A stretch of 13,499 bases of DNA, taken from PWPR01 sp964497955 (GTDB taxonomy: Bacteria > Bacillota > UBA994 > PWPR01). This document shows, piece after piece, positions 6,152 through 13,499 of this stretch; the first letter of the stretch is position 1; each line of letters begins with the position of its first letter. Under the pieces are notes generated by a model. It did not search any database, was not told the origin of the DNA, and was given only the letters and a program-made list of their open reading frames with translations. The translations under genes were made by a program, and so were the position numbers. The stretch is from positions 1 to 13,499 of the forward strand of contig CAZCFQ010000048.1 of the NCBI GenBank assembly GCA_964497955.1. The letters run 5' to 3'.

Positions 6152-7060
6152 GTGAAATATATAAACGCAAAAACAATTATATCTGGATATTCTGACAATA
6201 ACTTTTGGTTTGGGCACAACTATAATATGAATATCTATAAAGGGTGTCCACATGGATGTATTTATTGCGATAGCAGAAGCGAGTGCTATCAGATAGACAA
6301 TTTTACACAAGTTAGGGCGAAAAAGAACTCTATAAACATAATTAAAAAAGAACTTTCTTCCAAAAGAAGAAAGGGTGTTATTGGTACAGGTGCTATGAGC
6401 GACCCTTATAATCCTTACGAAAAAAAATATGAACTAACAAGACAAGCATTAGAATTGATTGATAGGTATGGATATGGAGTTTCTGTAGCTACAAAAAGTG
6501 ATTTAATATTAAGAGACATTGATATTTATAAGAGAATTTCAAAACACTCACCAGTTTTGATATTAGTTACAATAACAACGATAAATGACAAATTGGCAAA
6601 AACTATTGAGCCAAATGTAAGCACTTCGTCTGAAAGATTTGAAATTATCAACGAATTTTCAAATGAAGGAATTGATGCTGGCATTTTATTTATGCCTATT
6701 TTACCTTTTGTAACAGATACATTTGAAAATATCAGCAAAATGGTTCTATTAGGCGAAAAGGCTAATGCTAAGTTCATATATCCATCATTTGGTATGAGTT
6801 TAAGAGATAGACAAAGAGTTTTTTATTATCAAGAACTTGAAAAAATATTTCCTGGCATTAAAGAAAAGTATATTACTAAATATGGCAATCAATATTGGTG
6901 CATGTCTCCAAAGAAATATGAATTGGAAAAGGAATTTAAGTATTATTGTGATAAATATAATATTCTCTATGATATGGATGAGATTATTAAATATTATAAA
7001 AAAGATTATCAAAAGCGACAGATGTCGATATTCAATCAATTTTATAGTATACAAAGATAA
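6152..7060 (+). CDS. SPL-family radical SAM protein
   Basis: A 302-residue protein with the radical SAM cluster motif C-x3-C-x2-C at residues 32, 36 and 39 (YKGCPHGCIYCDSRSECY), which binds a 4Fe-4S cluster and S-adenosylmethionine. GTGAMSDPYNPYEKK and LTRQALELI follow, then VSVATKSDLILRDIDI. This order is typical of the spore photoproduct lyase-like family (SplB relatives and the broad Rv2578c-type group). True SplB repairs the spore thymine dimer; most relatives have no proven substrate, so DNA repair is only one option. The C-terminal third (from about 225) is basic and helical. The GTG start is chosen for its AAGGA site. It follows the ArsR-type gene directly and its stop lies inside the left arm of a strong terminator. 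Family call is solid, reaction unknown. Confidence 0.85.
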   Translation: MKYINAKTIISGYSDNNFWFGHNYNMNIYKGCPHGCIYCDSRSECYQIDNFTQVRAKKNSINIIKKELSSKRRKGVIGTGAMSDPYNPYEKKYELTRQALELIDRYGYGVSVATKSDLILRDIDIYKRISKHSPVLILVTITTINDKLAKTIEPNVSTSSERFEIINEFSNEGIDAGILFMPILPFVTDTFENISKMVLLGEKANAKFIYPSFGMSLRDRQRVFYYQELEKIFPGIKEKYITKYGNQYWCMSPKKYELEKEFKYYCDKYNILYDMDEIIKYYKKDYQKRQMSIFNQFYSIQR

Positions 7061-7094
7061 GAAAGCTCTCTGCTTTGATGCAGAGAGCTTTCTT
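7059..7094. terminator. Strong bidirectional terminator
   Basis: A perfect 15-bp stem, AAGAAAGCTCTCTGC (7059-7073) with GCAGAGAGCTTTCTT (7080-7094), has the 6-base loop TTTGAT and lies between two convergent genes. It begins in the stop codon of the radical SAM gene and ends 12 bases before the stop of the surface-protein gene. The arms give CTTTCTT on both strands, so it can act in both directions. Confidence 0.85.
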
Positions 7095-7106
7095 AATAGG
7101 AGGTGA

Positions 7107-10100
7107 TTACTTAGTTAAAAAGTTGTATATTATTTGAGCAAACTCTTCTCTTGTTACTGCAGTTTTAGGTTTCAAATAGCCATTATGATTTAGTGCTATT
7201 TGTGAATTTACTAATTCGAGTACAGATCTTCGGGCCCAAGGGGCAATTGAAGTCAAGTCTAATATGTTGCTTTGGCTTTCATCACCATAAGCTTCAAGGT
7301 TAATTCCTCTGTTTCTTAATATGCTTGCTAGCATTGATAAAGCTTCTTGGTTTGAAACTTCTTTATTTGGCAGGTATAAACCATTCCCTACTCCCTTAAC
7401 TAATCCCAATTCTCTAGCTGTATGAAGATAACTTGAGTAATACAAAGTTCCTGCATCAGTAAAGTTATCCACTGAATACCCATCTAATTGCTTTATCCCA
7501 AATGCATCCATTAACATTACAATAAACTGGGCTCTAGTTAACTTCTGCTTTGGACTAAACAAATTGTCTCCTGTACCATTAGTTATTTTTCTTGCTGCAG
7601 AATATACTATCGCATCTTTATAAGGGTTGGATTCATCTACATCAGTGAAGCTAGTTAGAACGTGATCTATCACAAAAGTTCCAACTAAATTTGTTGATGC
7701 TGATATAGATTTTGTTGTTTCATTGTAGAGAGCATTTATTAAAGTTTCGTTGCCATTTTCATCAATATGCTTTATGATAACAGCATTTTTGTGCTCTTCA
7801 TCTTTTAAGATATAAGGGAATGTAACATTATACTTTGTTTCTCCTAGATTATCTAAAGACTTACTGCTTCCATCAATCGAAATATGGTATATAGGTCTAT
7901 TGGGATATTTTTGCTTTGTCTCATCATTTATATCGTCATTATTCTTATTAACATTAAAAGTTACGTTTCTAGTATTTAACTGATTTGAAATGTTCTCCAA
8001 ACTTTCTTTATTAAACACAAGATCTGCAAGCTTGGTACTGATCTTAAGATTTGCGTTAGTTTTTGTAATGATTTCTAATAAACCTGCTTTTTGTAAGATA
8101 ATTCTTTGGCTGTTAATTGATTCATTATTAGGATATTTGAGAGTTAAAGAATCATTACTTTCATTTCCATTAGTATCTAACGCTGTTTCTATTAGCTTAT
8201 TAATAATTGCTGGTCTAACAAAGGAAGATATTTTTTCATCAATTATAGTGGGGCTAATCTCTACATAGTTATCAACTTTTTCAGCATCTTTTTCTGTAAT
8301 AACTTTTATTTCGGGTGGTGAAGGTTTTGATACTGGTGCTTTTGGCTTTTCTTCTTTATCTTCTCTAGTAATAGTTAGGATATATTCGTTTGTTGTTTCA
8401 TTATCAGTGGCAGTTACTACTATACTGATAGAATTTTCTCCAACTTCGAGTGATATAGCAGTTGAAGTTGCATTTAAATCATTAATAGTTATGGTCTCAG
8501 AAGAATCATTTGGCATAACTTCTATTACAATTTCATCAACATTGTTATCTACATCAGAGGTATATGTAAAAATATCCTGATTAAATGACGGTAACAATGT
8601 TGCTCCTTGGACTGTTAATAATGATAACTTTGGGTTATATATTGGAGAAAAAACTTTTAATGTAGCCGTAGAAGATGTCTTTTGATAAACATCGTAATTA
8701 CCACTACGAGTTTTATCTGATTCAGTAATAACCTCCCCGTCAATTGAGCCAAACTCGTCACTCAGTAAAGATCCGTTTATAGTAACAAGTGTGTTGTTAT
8801 TGTCAATAACAACACCACTTTTGGAATCAAGATCTCCCGAAACAGTGATCAATGCACCATCTGTCGCTGCTACTCCTACTCCCATAATAGAGCTGCATGA
8901 GATATTCCCAGAAACGGTCACTTCAGTTCCAAAACTTCTAATACCGTAATTATAGCCTTCTATGTTACCAGCTATTGTCGTTGTAGAACTATTCGTAGAA
9001 TAAATTGCCGTATTGTTTGTAGAAACCACATTATTTTTTACCTCTATTTGCGAATTATTTGAGTTTATTGAATTTGTAATTGTATTAATGGAATCTTCAA
9101 CTGTAATATTTGAGTTTTCTGTTGCTTTTATACCTCTAGCGTTTACTGCTTCTCCGCTAGCATTAATGCTTGTAATATTAGTGGTGCTAGAAATTGCTTC
9201 AAGTAAAATATAGTCATTTGAATAAGATGCTGCTAGTTTAAATTTTCCTATTCCATTAACTGTAAGGGTGCTATCATAAAGTCTTAAAATATAACCTATA
9301 GAATCAGTATCAACGCCTCTTAACTCCACATCATAACCATTTGTTTGCCAAATGACATTTTTACCATCGCTTCTATTTTGGTAATCACCAATCTCAATAG
9401 AGCCATTCCAATCAAAAGACTTCAATATATTAATAGTTTCATTATTATTAACTGCATTAAAAGCATACTGTAAATTTTTATAGGCTTTTCTTCCAATGCT
9501 GCATAACCAATTATTCTTAACATGTAGAGTGCTACCACCACGCGAATATGTTATATAACCTAGTTTTTGGTCTAAACTTGTAAAATTACTAAAATTTAAA
9601 GTATTATTTTCAAGTAAAACTAAAAAATACTCCATTTCATTATAGACTTCTGAAACACCAGATCTAGTTGTGTTTCCTTGGATTTCAATTGTAGAATTAT
9701 TTGAAACCCATAGTCCATTCTCATCACCTTTATATTGTAGATCTTTTATAATTACTTCTGAATTAGTATTAGATTTAATTGGATGTACTAATTCTACAGA
9801 AGCATTTCCATTAACTATTATTTTGGATCCACTATGGGCTTCAACTCTTGAGCCAAAGCCTCCATCAAGATTGCCATTTATTGTTATTTCACTTCCATTA
9901 TCAGCATAGGCACAAGCATCATAACCTTCTAAAGACCCTGTAAAGTTAATTTTCCCTCCATTATTTGCATACGCTCCATAACCGGGTTCGGTAGATCCAT
10001 TTGCATCTACATCAACTGAACCAACTATCTCTATTGTTGCATTGTCTGCATGAATTCCATAATGGCCAGTAACAGTATGAACTGTTAAAGCCCCTCCTGA

Positions 10101-10418
10101 TGAATTAACATCTTTTATTATAAGATTCGCTCCATTAGTTGCTAGAATAGACTCAGGTTTTGAAACATTTACCTCCATATTAAAGCCATTTAAGTCAATT
10201 GTAATAGCTTTTCCAGATACACTTATAGGTGTATTTAAAGGTATGTTAGATAATAGTTTAATACTGTCTCCATCACTAGCGGCAGAAATGGCATCGTCTA
10301 ATAATGCATAAGTATTGCCATCAATTTCAAAATAATGCGTTACTGCAGAGGAATTAATTACAAACACAGATAACATAATTATTAAGAGACTTAGTGAAAA
10401 TATAATTTTTTTTCTCAT
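7107..10418 (-). CDS. Secreted SLH-domain surface protein with beta-helix-like repeats and cadherin-like domain
   Basis: A 1103-residue exported protein. A signal peptide is clear: MRKK, a hydrophobic core to about residue 21, and a likely cut after INSSA (25). Residues about 30-590 are rich in N, S, G and T, with short repeated strands such as ITINGNLDG, IIVNGNAS, TTIAGNIEG, VTVSGNIS and ITVSGDL. This suggests a right-handed beta-helix or pectate-lyase-like stalk. TRSG-x3-VY occurs twice (251 and 570), suggesting two related modules. Residues 598-685 look like a cadherin-like beta-sandwich (LSLLTVQGATLLPSF to YILTITRE). A proline-rich linker (about 690-703) and an unknown domain follow. Three SLH domains end the protein (about 924-970, 985-1033, 1055-1101), including FTDV, RAQF and REEFAQIIYNFL. 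SLH domains bind pyruvylated cell-wall polymer, so it should sit on the surface. GAGGAG lies 5 bases before ATG 10418, next to the stop of the upstream gene. Confidence 0.88.
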   Translation of the reverse strand: MRKKIIFSLSLLIIMLSVFVINSSAVTHYFEIDGNTYALLDDAISAASDGDSIKLLSNIPLNTPISVSGKAITIDLNGFNMEVNVSKPESILATNGANLIIKDVNSSGGALTVHTVTGHYGIHADNATIEIVGSVDVDANGSTEPGYGAYANNGGKINFTGSLEGYDACAYADNGSEITINGNLDGGFGSRVEAHSGSKIIVNGNASVELVHPIKSNTNSEVIIKDLQYKGDENGLWVSNNSTIEIQGNTTRSGVSEVYNEMEYFLVLLENNTLNFSNFTSLDQKLGYITYSRGGSTLHVKNNWLCSIGRKAYKNLQYAFNAVNNNETINILKSFDWNGSIEIGDYQNRSDGKNVIWQTNGYDVELRGVDTDSIGYILRLYDSTLTVNGIGKFKLAASYSNDYILLEAISSTTNITSINASGEAVNARGIKATENSNITVEDSINTITNSINSNNSQIEVKNNVVSTNNTAIYSTNSSTTTIAGNIEGYNYGIRSFGTEVTVSGNISCSSIMGVGVAATDGALITVSGDLDSKSGVVIDNNNTLVTINGSLLSDEFGSIDGEVITESDKTRSGNYDVYQKTSSTATLKVFSPIYNPKLSLLTVQGATLLPSFNQDIFTYTSDVDNNVDEIVIEVMPNDSSETITINDLNATSTAISLEVGENSISIVVTATDNETTNEYILTITREDKEEKPKAPVSKPSPPEIKVITEKDAEKVDNYVEISPTIIDEKISSFVRPAIINKLIETALDTNGNESNDSLTLKYPNNESINSQRIILQKAGLLEIITKTNANLKISTKLADLVFNKESLENISNQLNTRNVTFNVNKNNDDINDETKQKYPNRPIYHISIDGSSKSLDNLGETKYNVTFPYILKDEEHKNAVIIKHIDENGNETLINALYNETTKSISASTNLVGTFVIDHVLTSFTDVDESNPYKDAIVYSAARKITNGTGDNLFSPKQKLTRAQFIVMLMDAFGIKQLDGYSVDNFTDAGTLYYSSYLHTARELGLVKGVGNGLYLPNKEVSNQEALSMLASILRNRGINLEAYGDESQSNILDLTSIAPWARRSVLELVNSQIALNHNGYLKPKTAVTREEFAQIIYNFLTK

Positions 10419-10420
10419 TT

Positions 10421-10702
10421 TTACTCCTCAAAATATATTTTTGATTTTAAATCTAAAAGAACATGTTTAAGCTTATCAGAATCTTCTTTAGGCAGTAATA
10501 GTGTGAATGTCTCATCATTAGTTTTAAGTTCAATTTTTTTTAGATTATTGTTAAAAATTGTTATTGATTCCAGCTTACTTGAGTTAAATGTTTTAACTAC
10601 TAAATTATTTAAAGTAGTAAGGCTAAATACTCCATTATCAATGATTAAATAATAATCTTTTGTTTTAAAAAAGCCCTCTTTTAACTTAACATTTAGTTCC
10701 AT
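10421..10702 (-). CDS. Hypothetical 93-residue protein, possibly PH-like fold
   Basis: I do not recognise a named family. The protein starts MELNVKLKEGFFKTKDYYLI and then alternates hydrophobic strands: IDNGVFSLTTL, LESITIFNNN, KKIELKT, ETFTLLLP. It ends in a helix (DSDKLKHVLLDLKSKI). Six or seven strands closed by one helix is the layout of small bacterial PH-like domains, but this is inference from the pattern alone. There is no signal peptide or membrane segment, so it is cytosolic. It is separated from the surface-protein gene by only two bases, and that gene's ribosome site lies next to its stop, so the pair is co-transcribed and probably translationally coupled. GAGGTG sits about 5 bases before its ATG. 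Being real is likely; function is unknown. Confidence 0.7.
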   Translation of the reverse strand: MELNVKLKEGFFKTKDYYLIIDNGVFSLTTLNNLVVKTFNSSKLESITIFNNNLKKIELKTNDETFTLLLPKEDSDKLKHVLLDLKSKIYFEE

Positions 10703-10719
10703 AGCATCACCTCACCCTT

Positions 10720-10725
10720 ATTATA
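10720..10725 (-). promoter_or_regulatory. -10 box of the surface-protein operon
   Basis: On the minus strand a perfect TATAAT lies at 10725-10720, 17 bases before the ATG at 10702, so the leader would be about 10-12 bases long. No clear -35 is seen; the region upstream is a T-run. Moderate support. Confidence 0.4.
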
Positions 10726-10780
10726 TTTGAGTTTGGTCTATAAAAAATTAACAGGAGAGTAACTGGCATTGACAAATAGC

Positions 10781-10797
10781 TGTCACGATTTGTGACA
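10781..10797. promoter_or_regulatory. Perfect inverted repeat, probable operator between divergent operons
   Basis: TGTCAC (10781-10786) and GTGACA (10792-10797) are exact complements around GATTT. The site lies in the 159-base gap between the surface-protein operon and the HTH regulator gene, about 50-60 bases upstream of the latter's likely -10 boxes. TTGACA at 10769-10774 is adjacent. Dyads of this size are typical protein-binding sites; the autoregulator encoded at 10862 is the nearest candidate. Confidence 0.5.
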
Positions 10798-10813
10798 AGT
10801 TTGTTGAGTGTGG

Positions 10814-10852
10814 TTGATTAAAGTGATAAAATCTCATTAATATACTTAAGGA
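10814..10852 (+). promoter_or_regulatory. Probable promoter and ribosome site of the HTH regulator
   Basis: TTGATT (10814-10819) and TTAATA (10837-10842) are spaced by 17 bases; TATACT (10841-10846) is an overlapping alternative. AGGA (10849-10852) in TTAAGGAAG lies 9 bases before ATG 10862. If TTAATA is the -10, the ribosome site falls at the very start of the RNA, so a promoter further upstream (TTGTTG 10801, TGATAA 10824) is also possible. Confidence 0.35.
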
Positions 10853-10861
10853 AGTGATAAG

Positions 10862-12352
10862 ATGGAGTTTAGTAAAAGATTAGATGCTTTAATGAGTTTA
10901 ACAAAAGTAACAAACAGCTCATTAGCCAGATACTGCTCTTTAGATGCTTCTTTTATTAGCAGATTAAGAAGAGGAAAAAGGAATGTAGTGCCAGATGCAC
11001 CATACTTAAGAAATATGTCAAAATACTTATCAAAGAATATTAAAACTGAAATTCAAAAAGAAACGCTAATATCTTTAATCAATAAACCACTTGACTTCTT
11101 GGATTTTAAAAAAGTCAATCAAGAAGTTTTATCTTGGCTTATTGGTAAAAAGAAAACATCTATTGTTGCTGCAATAAAAGGATATGAGAAGGGTAATTTT
11201 TCATTTGTTTCAAATGATAATTACATTCAAGACGATATTATCAACGTTTCTTCATTTATTGCTTTTGGAGATCAGGGTAAAAGAGAAGTGGTAATAAAGT
11301 TTCTAAAAGAAGTTATAAGCAGTAGTAAAAAAACAACGTTGTATCTTTATAGTGATGAAAATATGGACTGGTTGACTGAGGATAGAATGTATTTAAATAT
11401 ATGGTCGACATTATTGGTTAAAGTAATACAAAAGGGTAATAAAATCGTTATAATTCATACGATAGAGAGAGCATTTGATGAAATAATAAATGCTATTATG
11501 CAATGGGTTCCAATGTATTTAACAGGTGCAATTGAGCCATATTATTATCCCAAAAGAAGAGATGGATTATTAAAAAGAACACTATTTATAGCAAAAGATA
11601 TTGCTGTTGTAAATGCAAATTCAATTAATAAAAATAAAACTGCTAATTTGTTTTTTACAGAAGAAGATATAATTAGAAGTTTTGAAGAAGAGTTTTTAAA
11701 CTTATTGAAGCAATGTAAACCTTTAATGAGAATATATAAGAATGGAGAGTTTGATGAATTTAGGAACATATTTAATGAATTTGAAAGTGAGGATAATCTA
11801 ACTTACTTAAAGTCAATGAACTTTTCAAGCTTAACAATACCAAAAAGATTAATAAATAAATTAAGAAAAAAAGGAGAAATATCAAAGAAAGATGAAATTT
11901 TTTTATTAAATAGAAAAAATAAATTTGAAAGTAATTTAGCTAAAATACAATACTTTGAAGTAATGACTATGCCAGATATCTGTAATGGATTAGTTCTTAG
12001 CAGTGATATTATTAAAGTCGATGGAAAGTTATTAAAGCTTAAATATAACTTAGATGATTTAATAGTACACCTAAATCATATAGTGGATTTAATGGAAAAG
12101 TATAGAAATTTTAATGTGTCAATAAATAAGCAAGATAAAACACCATTTATACTTTATGTTAAGGAAGGTATTGGACTAATAGTAATCAAAGCAGAAGAGC
12201 CAATAATTGCTTTTGCAGTAAATGAGAGCAATTTAACTGCTGCTTTTATAGATTACTTTCATAAAAACTATCTAAACTTATACAATAAGAAAAGATCTAT
12301 TAAAAATATTAAGTGTGTACTTAAAGACTTAGAAAAACTAAATAATAACTAG
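10862..12352 (+). CDS. Helix-turn-helix regulator with a large uncharacterised C-terminal region
   Basis: A 496-residue protein. The N-terminus (about 1-60) is an XRE-like helix-turn-helix: MEFSKRLDALMSLTKVTNSS, then LARYCSLDASFISRLRRGKRN (21-41) as helix, turn and recognition helix. Ordinary XRE repressors have about 100-200 residues. Here about 430 residues follow with no motif I can name. They include alternating hydrophobic strands at 159-163 (TLYLY), 193-199 (NKIVIIH) and 240-250 (TLFIAKDIAVV), plus a conserved-looking AIEPYYYPKRRDGLLKRT block (223-240). No signal peptide or membrane helix is seen. It is probably a cytosolic regulator with its own sensor domain. It is divergent from the surface-protein operon and lies 114 bases before a diguanylate cyclase on the same strand, so either could be its target. 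Similar large regulators occur in other Clostridia to my memory, without known function. Confidence 0.7.
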   Translation: MEFSKRLDALMSLTKVTNSSLARYCSLDASFISRLRRGKRNVVPDAPYLRNMSKYLSKNIKTEIQKETLISLINKPLDFLDFKKVNQEVLSWLIGKKKTSIVAAIKGYEKGNFSFVSNDNYIQDDIINVSSFIAFGDQGKREVVIKFLKEVISSSKKTTLYLYSDENMDWLTEDRMYLNIWSTLLVKVIQKGNKIVIIHTIERAFDEIINAIMQWVPMYLTGAIEPYYYPKRRDGLLKRTLFIAKDIAVVNANSINKNKTANLFFTEEDIIRSFEEEFLNLLKQCKPLMRIYKNGEFDEFRNIFNEFESEDNLTYLKSMNFSSLTIPKRLINKLRKKGEISKKDEIFLLNRKNKFESNLAKIQYFEVMTMPDICNGLVLSSDIIKVDGKLLKLKYNLDDLIVHLNHIVDLMEKYRNFNVSINKQDKTPFILYVKEGIGLIVIKAEEPIIAFAVNESNLTAAFIDYFHKNYLNLYNKKRSIKNIKCVLKDLEKLNNN

Positions 12353-12371
12353 ATTAATTGTAAAATTATAG

Positions 12372-12439
12372 TATAATGTTAATATGATGATACAATAAGT
12401 AATAAATAATAAATACGAGTGTACAATTTGTACAAATTG
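12372..12439 (+). promoter_or_regulatory. -10 box and 16-bp palindromic operator before the diguanylate cyclase
   Basis: A perfect TATAAT is at 12372-12377, with no good -35. At 12424-12439 CAATTTGTACAAATTG is a perfect 16-base palindrome; the 7-base TGTACAA is also repeated directly (12422 and 12430). It lies downstream of the -10 and 27 bases before the start codon, where a bound protein could block elongation, or where a short RNA hairpin could form. AAGGTGG (12454-12460) is the ribosome site. Confidence 0.5.
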
Positions 12440-12466
12440 AGTAAGGTGATAAAAAGGTGGAATTAT

Positions 12467-13499
12467 ATGAAGAGGCTATATAACTATATTAATAAGATTA
12501 ATAATTTATCAGAAGCAAAACATATAGGTAGACAAGCATTTTTGTTATATATTACACTTCCTCTTGTTATGTGTATTACATTAATGTTTATAATTATAAA
12601 TACACATGCAAAACTATCACATATGGCTTTAGCTAATTTACTTGTGTTAATAGGATCTTTTTCTTTATTATTTTACTTAAGAAAAACTGAAAGATATGAA
12701 GTTGTTTCATATATGACTATTTCATTAATTATGATGTTGCTTTTAGCTCTATATTTTATTATAGGATTTGAATATTATTCGCTTATTTGGTCAAGTTTGT
12801 TTATAATCCTTAGTTTTGCAATTTTAGGAAGAAGGAAGGGCTTAATATTTGCAATCGTATTTTCTATTCTTTCTTTAATACTAGGTGTTTTTAAGTACTA
12901 TCAATTAGAGTATAACCCTTTTGATGCAGGTACTATTCTAAATATTACTTTTGCAAATGTTAGTATCCTATTAATTTGCTATTATTATGAATACTCAATA
13001 GAAATGATTCAAAATAAAATTAGAAGAAATAGTGAAAAGTTTCAAACTCTAGCTATTACAGATAAACTTACGGGATTATTTAATAGATCAGAGATTGATA
13101 GAAGAATATCATCAGAGATTTTGAAAGCTAGCTCTAGTGATTACACTTTTTCTTTATTAATAGCGGATTTAGATAACTTTAAGGCTGTAAATGACAAAAA
13201 AGGTCATATTATAGGAGATAAAGTAATGAAACAAGTTGCAGGTATTTTTAAGAGAATATGCTCGAAGGAGTATTTCGCAGGAAGATGGGGAGGCGACGAG
13301 TTCTTAGTTATTATTCCAAATGAAAATAGGAAAAGAGCTTATATGATAGGAGAGTTGTTAAGAAATGAAATCGATAGTGCATTATTTTCTAAAGACCAAT
13401 CCCTTACAACATCTATAGCAATAACTGAATACAAAAATGGAGACACTCCAGTATCAATTTTTAGAAGAGCAGATAATCTTTTATATAAGGCTAAAGATG
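12467..13499 (+). CDS. Membrane diguanylate cyclase (GGDEF), 3' end outside the window
   Basis: An open frame from ATG 12467 to the window edge, 344 residues visible. The first 175 residues contain about six hydrophobic segments (near 22-45, 53-71, 79-100, 106-120, 124-142, 157-175), a membrane sensor of unknown ligand. After a short linker the GGDEF domain begins with TDKLTGLFNR (198-207). DLDNFKAVNDKKGHIIGD (234-251) gives metal ligand D234 and substrate residues, and GRWGGDEFLVI (272-282) is an intact active loop. It should therefore make cyclic di-GMP from two GTP. The RxxD inhibition site expected five residues before GGDEF reads SKEY (266-269), so product feedback is probably absent. 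ADNLLYKAKD is the expected C-terminal helix, so little of the domain is missing. The start has AAGGTGG 6 bases upstream. Confidence 0.9.
   Translation, partial: MKRLYNYINKINNLSEAKHIGRQAFLLYITLPLVMCITLMFIIINTHAKLSHMALANLLVLIGSFSLLFYLRKTERYEVVSYMTISLIMMLLLALYFIIGFEYYSLIWSSLFIILSFAILGRRKGLIFAIVFSILSLILGVFKYYQLEYNPFDAGTILNITFANVSILLICYYYEYSIEMIQNKIRRNSEKFQTLAITDKLTGLFNRSEIDRRISSEILKASSSDYTFSLLIADLDNFKAVNDKKGHIIGDKVMKQVAGIFKRICSKEYFAGRWGGDEFLVIIPNENRKRAYMIGELLRNEIDSALFSKDQSLTTSIAITEYKNGDTPVSIFRRADNLLYKAKD

Noticed and set aside
6837..7106. 89-residue plus-strand frame overlapping the end of the radical SAM gene
   Set aside because: It lies in another frame of a strongly supported gene and runs through the terminator hairpin; a shadow.
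9013..9213. Plus-strand frames within the surface-protein gene
   Set aside because: They are antisense to repeat regions of the SLH protein, lack ribosome sites and show the hydrophobic bias expected from reversed asparagine/threonine-rich codons.
8640..10340. CRISPR-like or short tandem DNA repeats in the surface-protein gene
   Set aside because: The similarity is at protein level (short strands) and the DNA copies are divergent and irregularly spaced.

Overview
The window is AT-rich with short intergenic spacers, strong AGGAGG-type ribosome binding sites, TTG/GTG starts and an SLH-domain surface protein. Together these point to a low-GC Gram-positive anaerobe, most likely a Clostridia/Tissierellia-type Firmicute with an SLH-anchored cell wall. 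The class is an inference from gene content and style; no rRNA or other marker is present. I saw no tRNA, rRNA, CRISPR array, intact insertion sequence or phage gene.

Layout. (1) 1-201, minus: start of a pyridoxamine-phosphate-oxidase-like flavoprotein with a good sigma-A promoter, divergent from the next block. (2) 482-3065, plus: a tightly overlapping four-gene operon encoding a GIY-YIG protein, a cupin D-lyxose/D-mannose isomerase, a PfkB sugar kinase of fructokinase type and a YgjP-like zinc metallopeptidase. The isomerase and kinase form a two-step route from mannose (or lyxose) to fructose-6-phosphate (or xylulose-5-phosphate). (3) 3169-4338, plus: a long CofE-like (F420-0:glutamate ligase family) protein, odd in a lineage not known to make F420. 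(4) 4339-5109: about 770 bases without a large gene, holding a long terminator-like hairpin, nested inverted repeats, a possible 53-residue minus-strand ORF and a second hairpin. (5) 5110-7060, plus: an ArsR-type regulator with a large unknown N-terminal domain, whose stop is followed within 16 bases by a spore-photoproduct-lyase-family radical SAM protein. A 15-bp bidirectional terminator follows. (6) 10702-7107, minus: a 93-residue unknown protein read together with a 1103-residue secreted protein carrying a beta-helix-like repeat region, a cadherin-like beta-sandwich and three SLH domains. (7) 10862-13499, plus, divergent from (6): a 496-residue helix-turn-helix regulator of unknown family, then a membrane diguanylate cyclase running off the window edge.

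How it may work together. Block (2) looks metabolic. Blocks (6) and (7) put a surface protein, a DNA-binding regulator and a c-di-GMP synthase side by side, with perfect palindromes in front of the regulator and in front of the cyclase. That arrangement suggests a surface-remodelling or lifestyle-switch locus, but the link is inferred from position only. The least explained parts are the large-domain ArsR/radical SAM pair, the orphan CofE-like protein and the 4.34-5.1 kb noncoding stretch.
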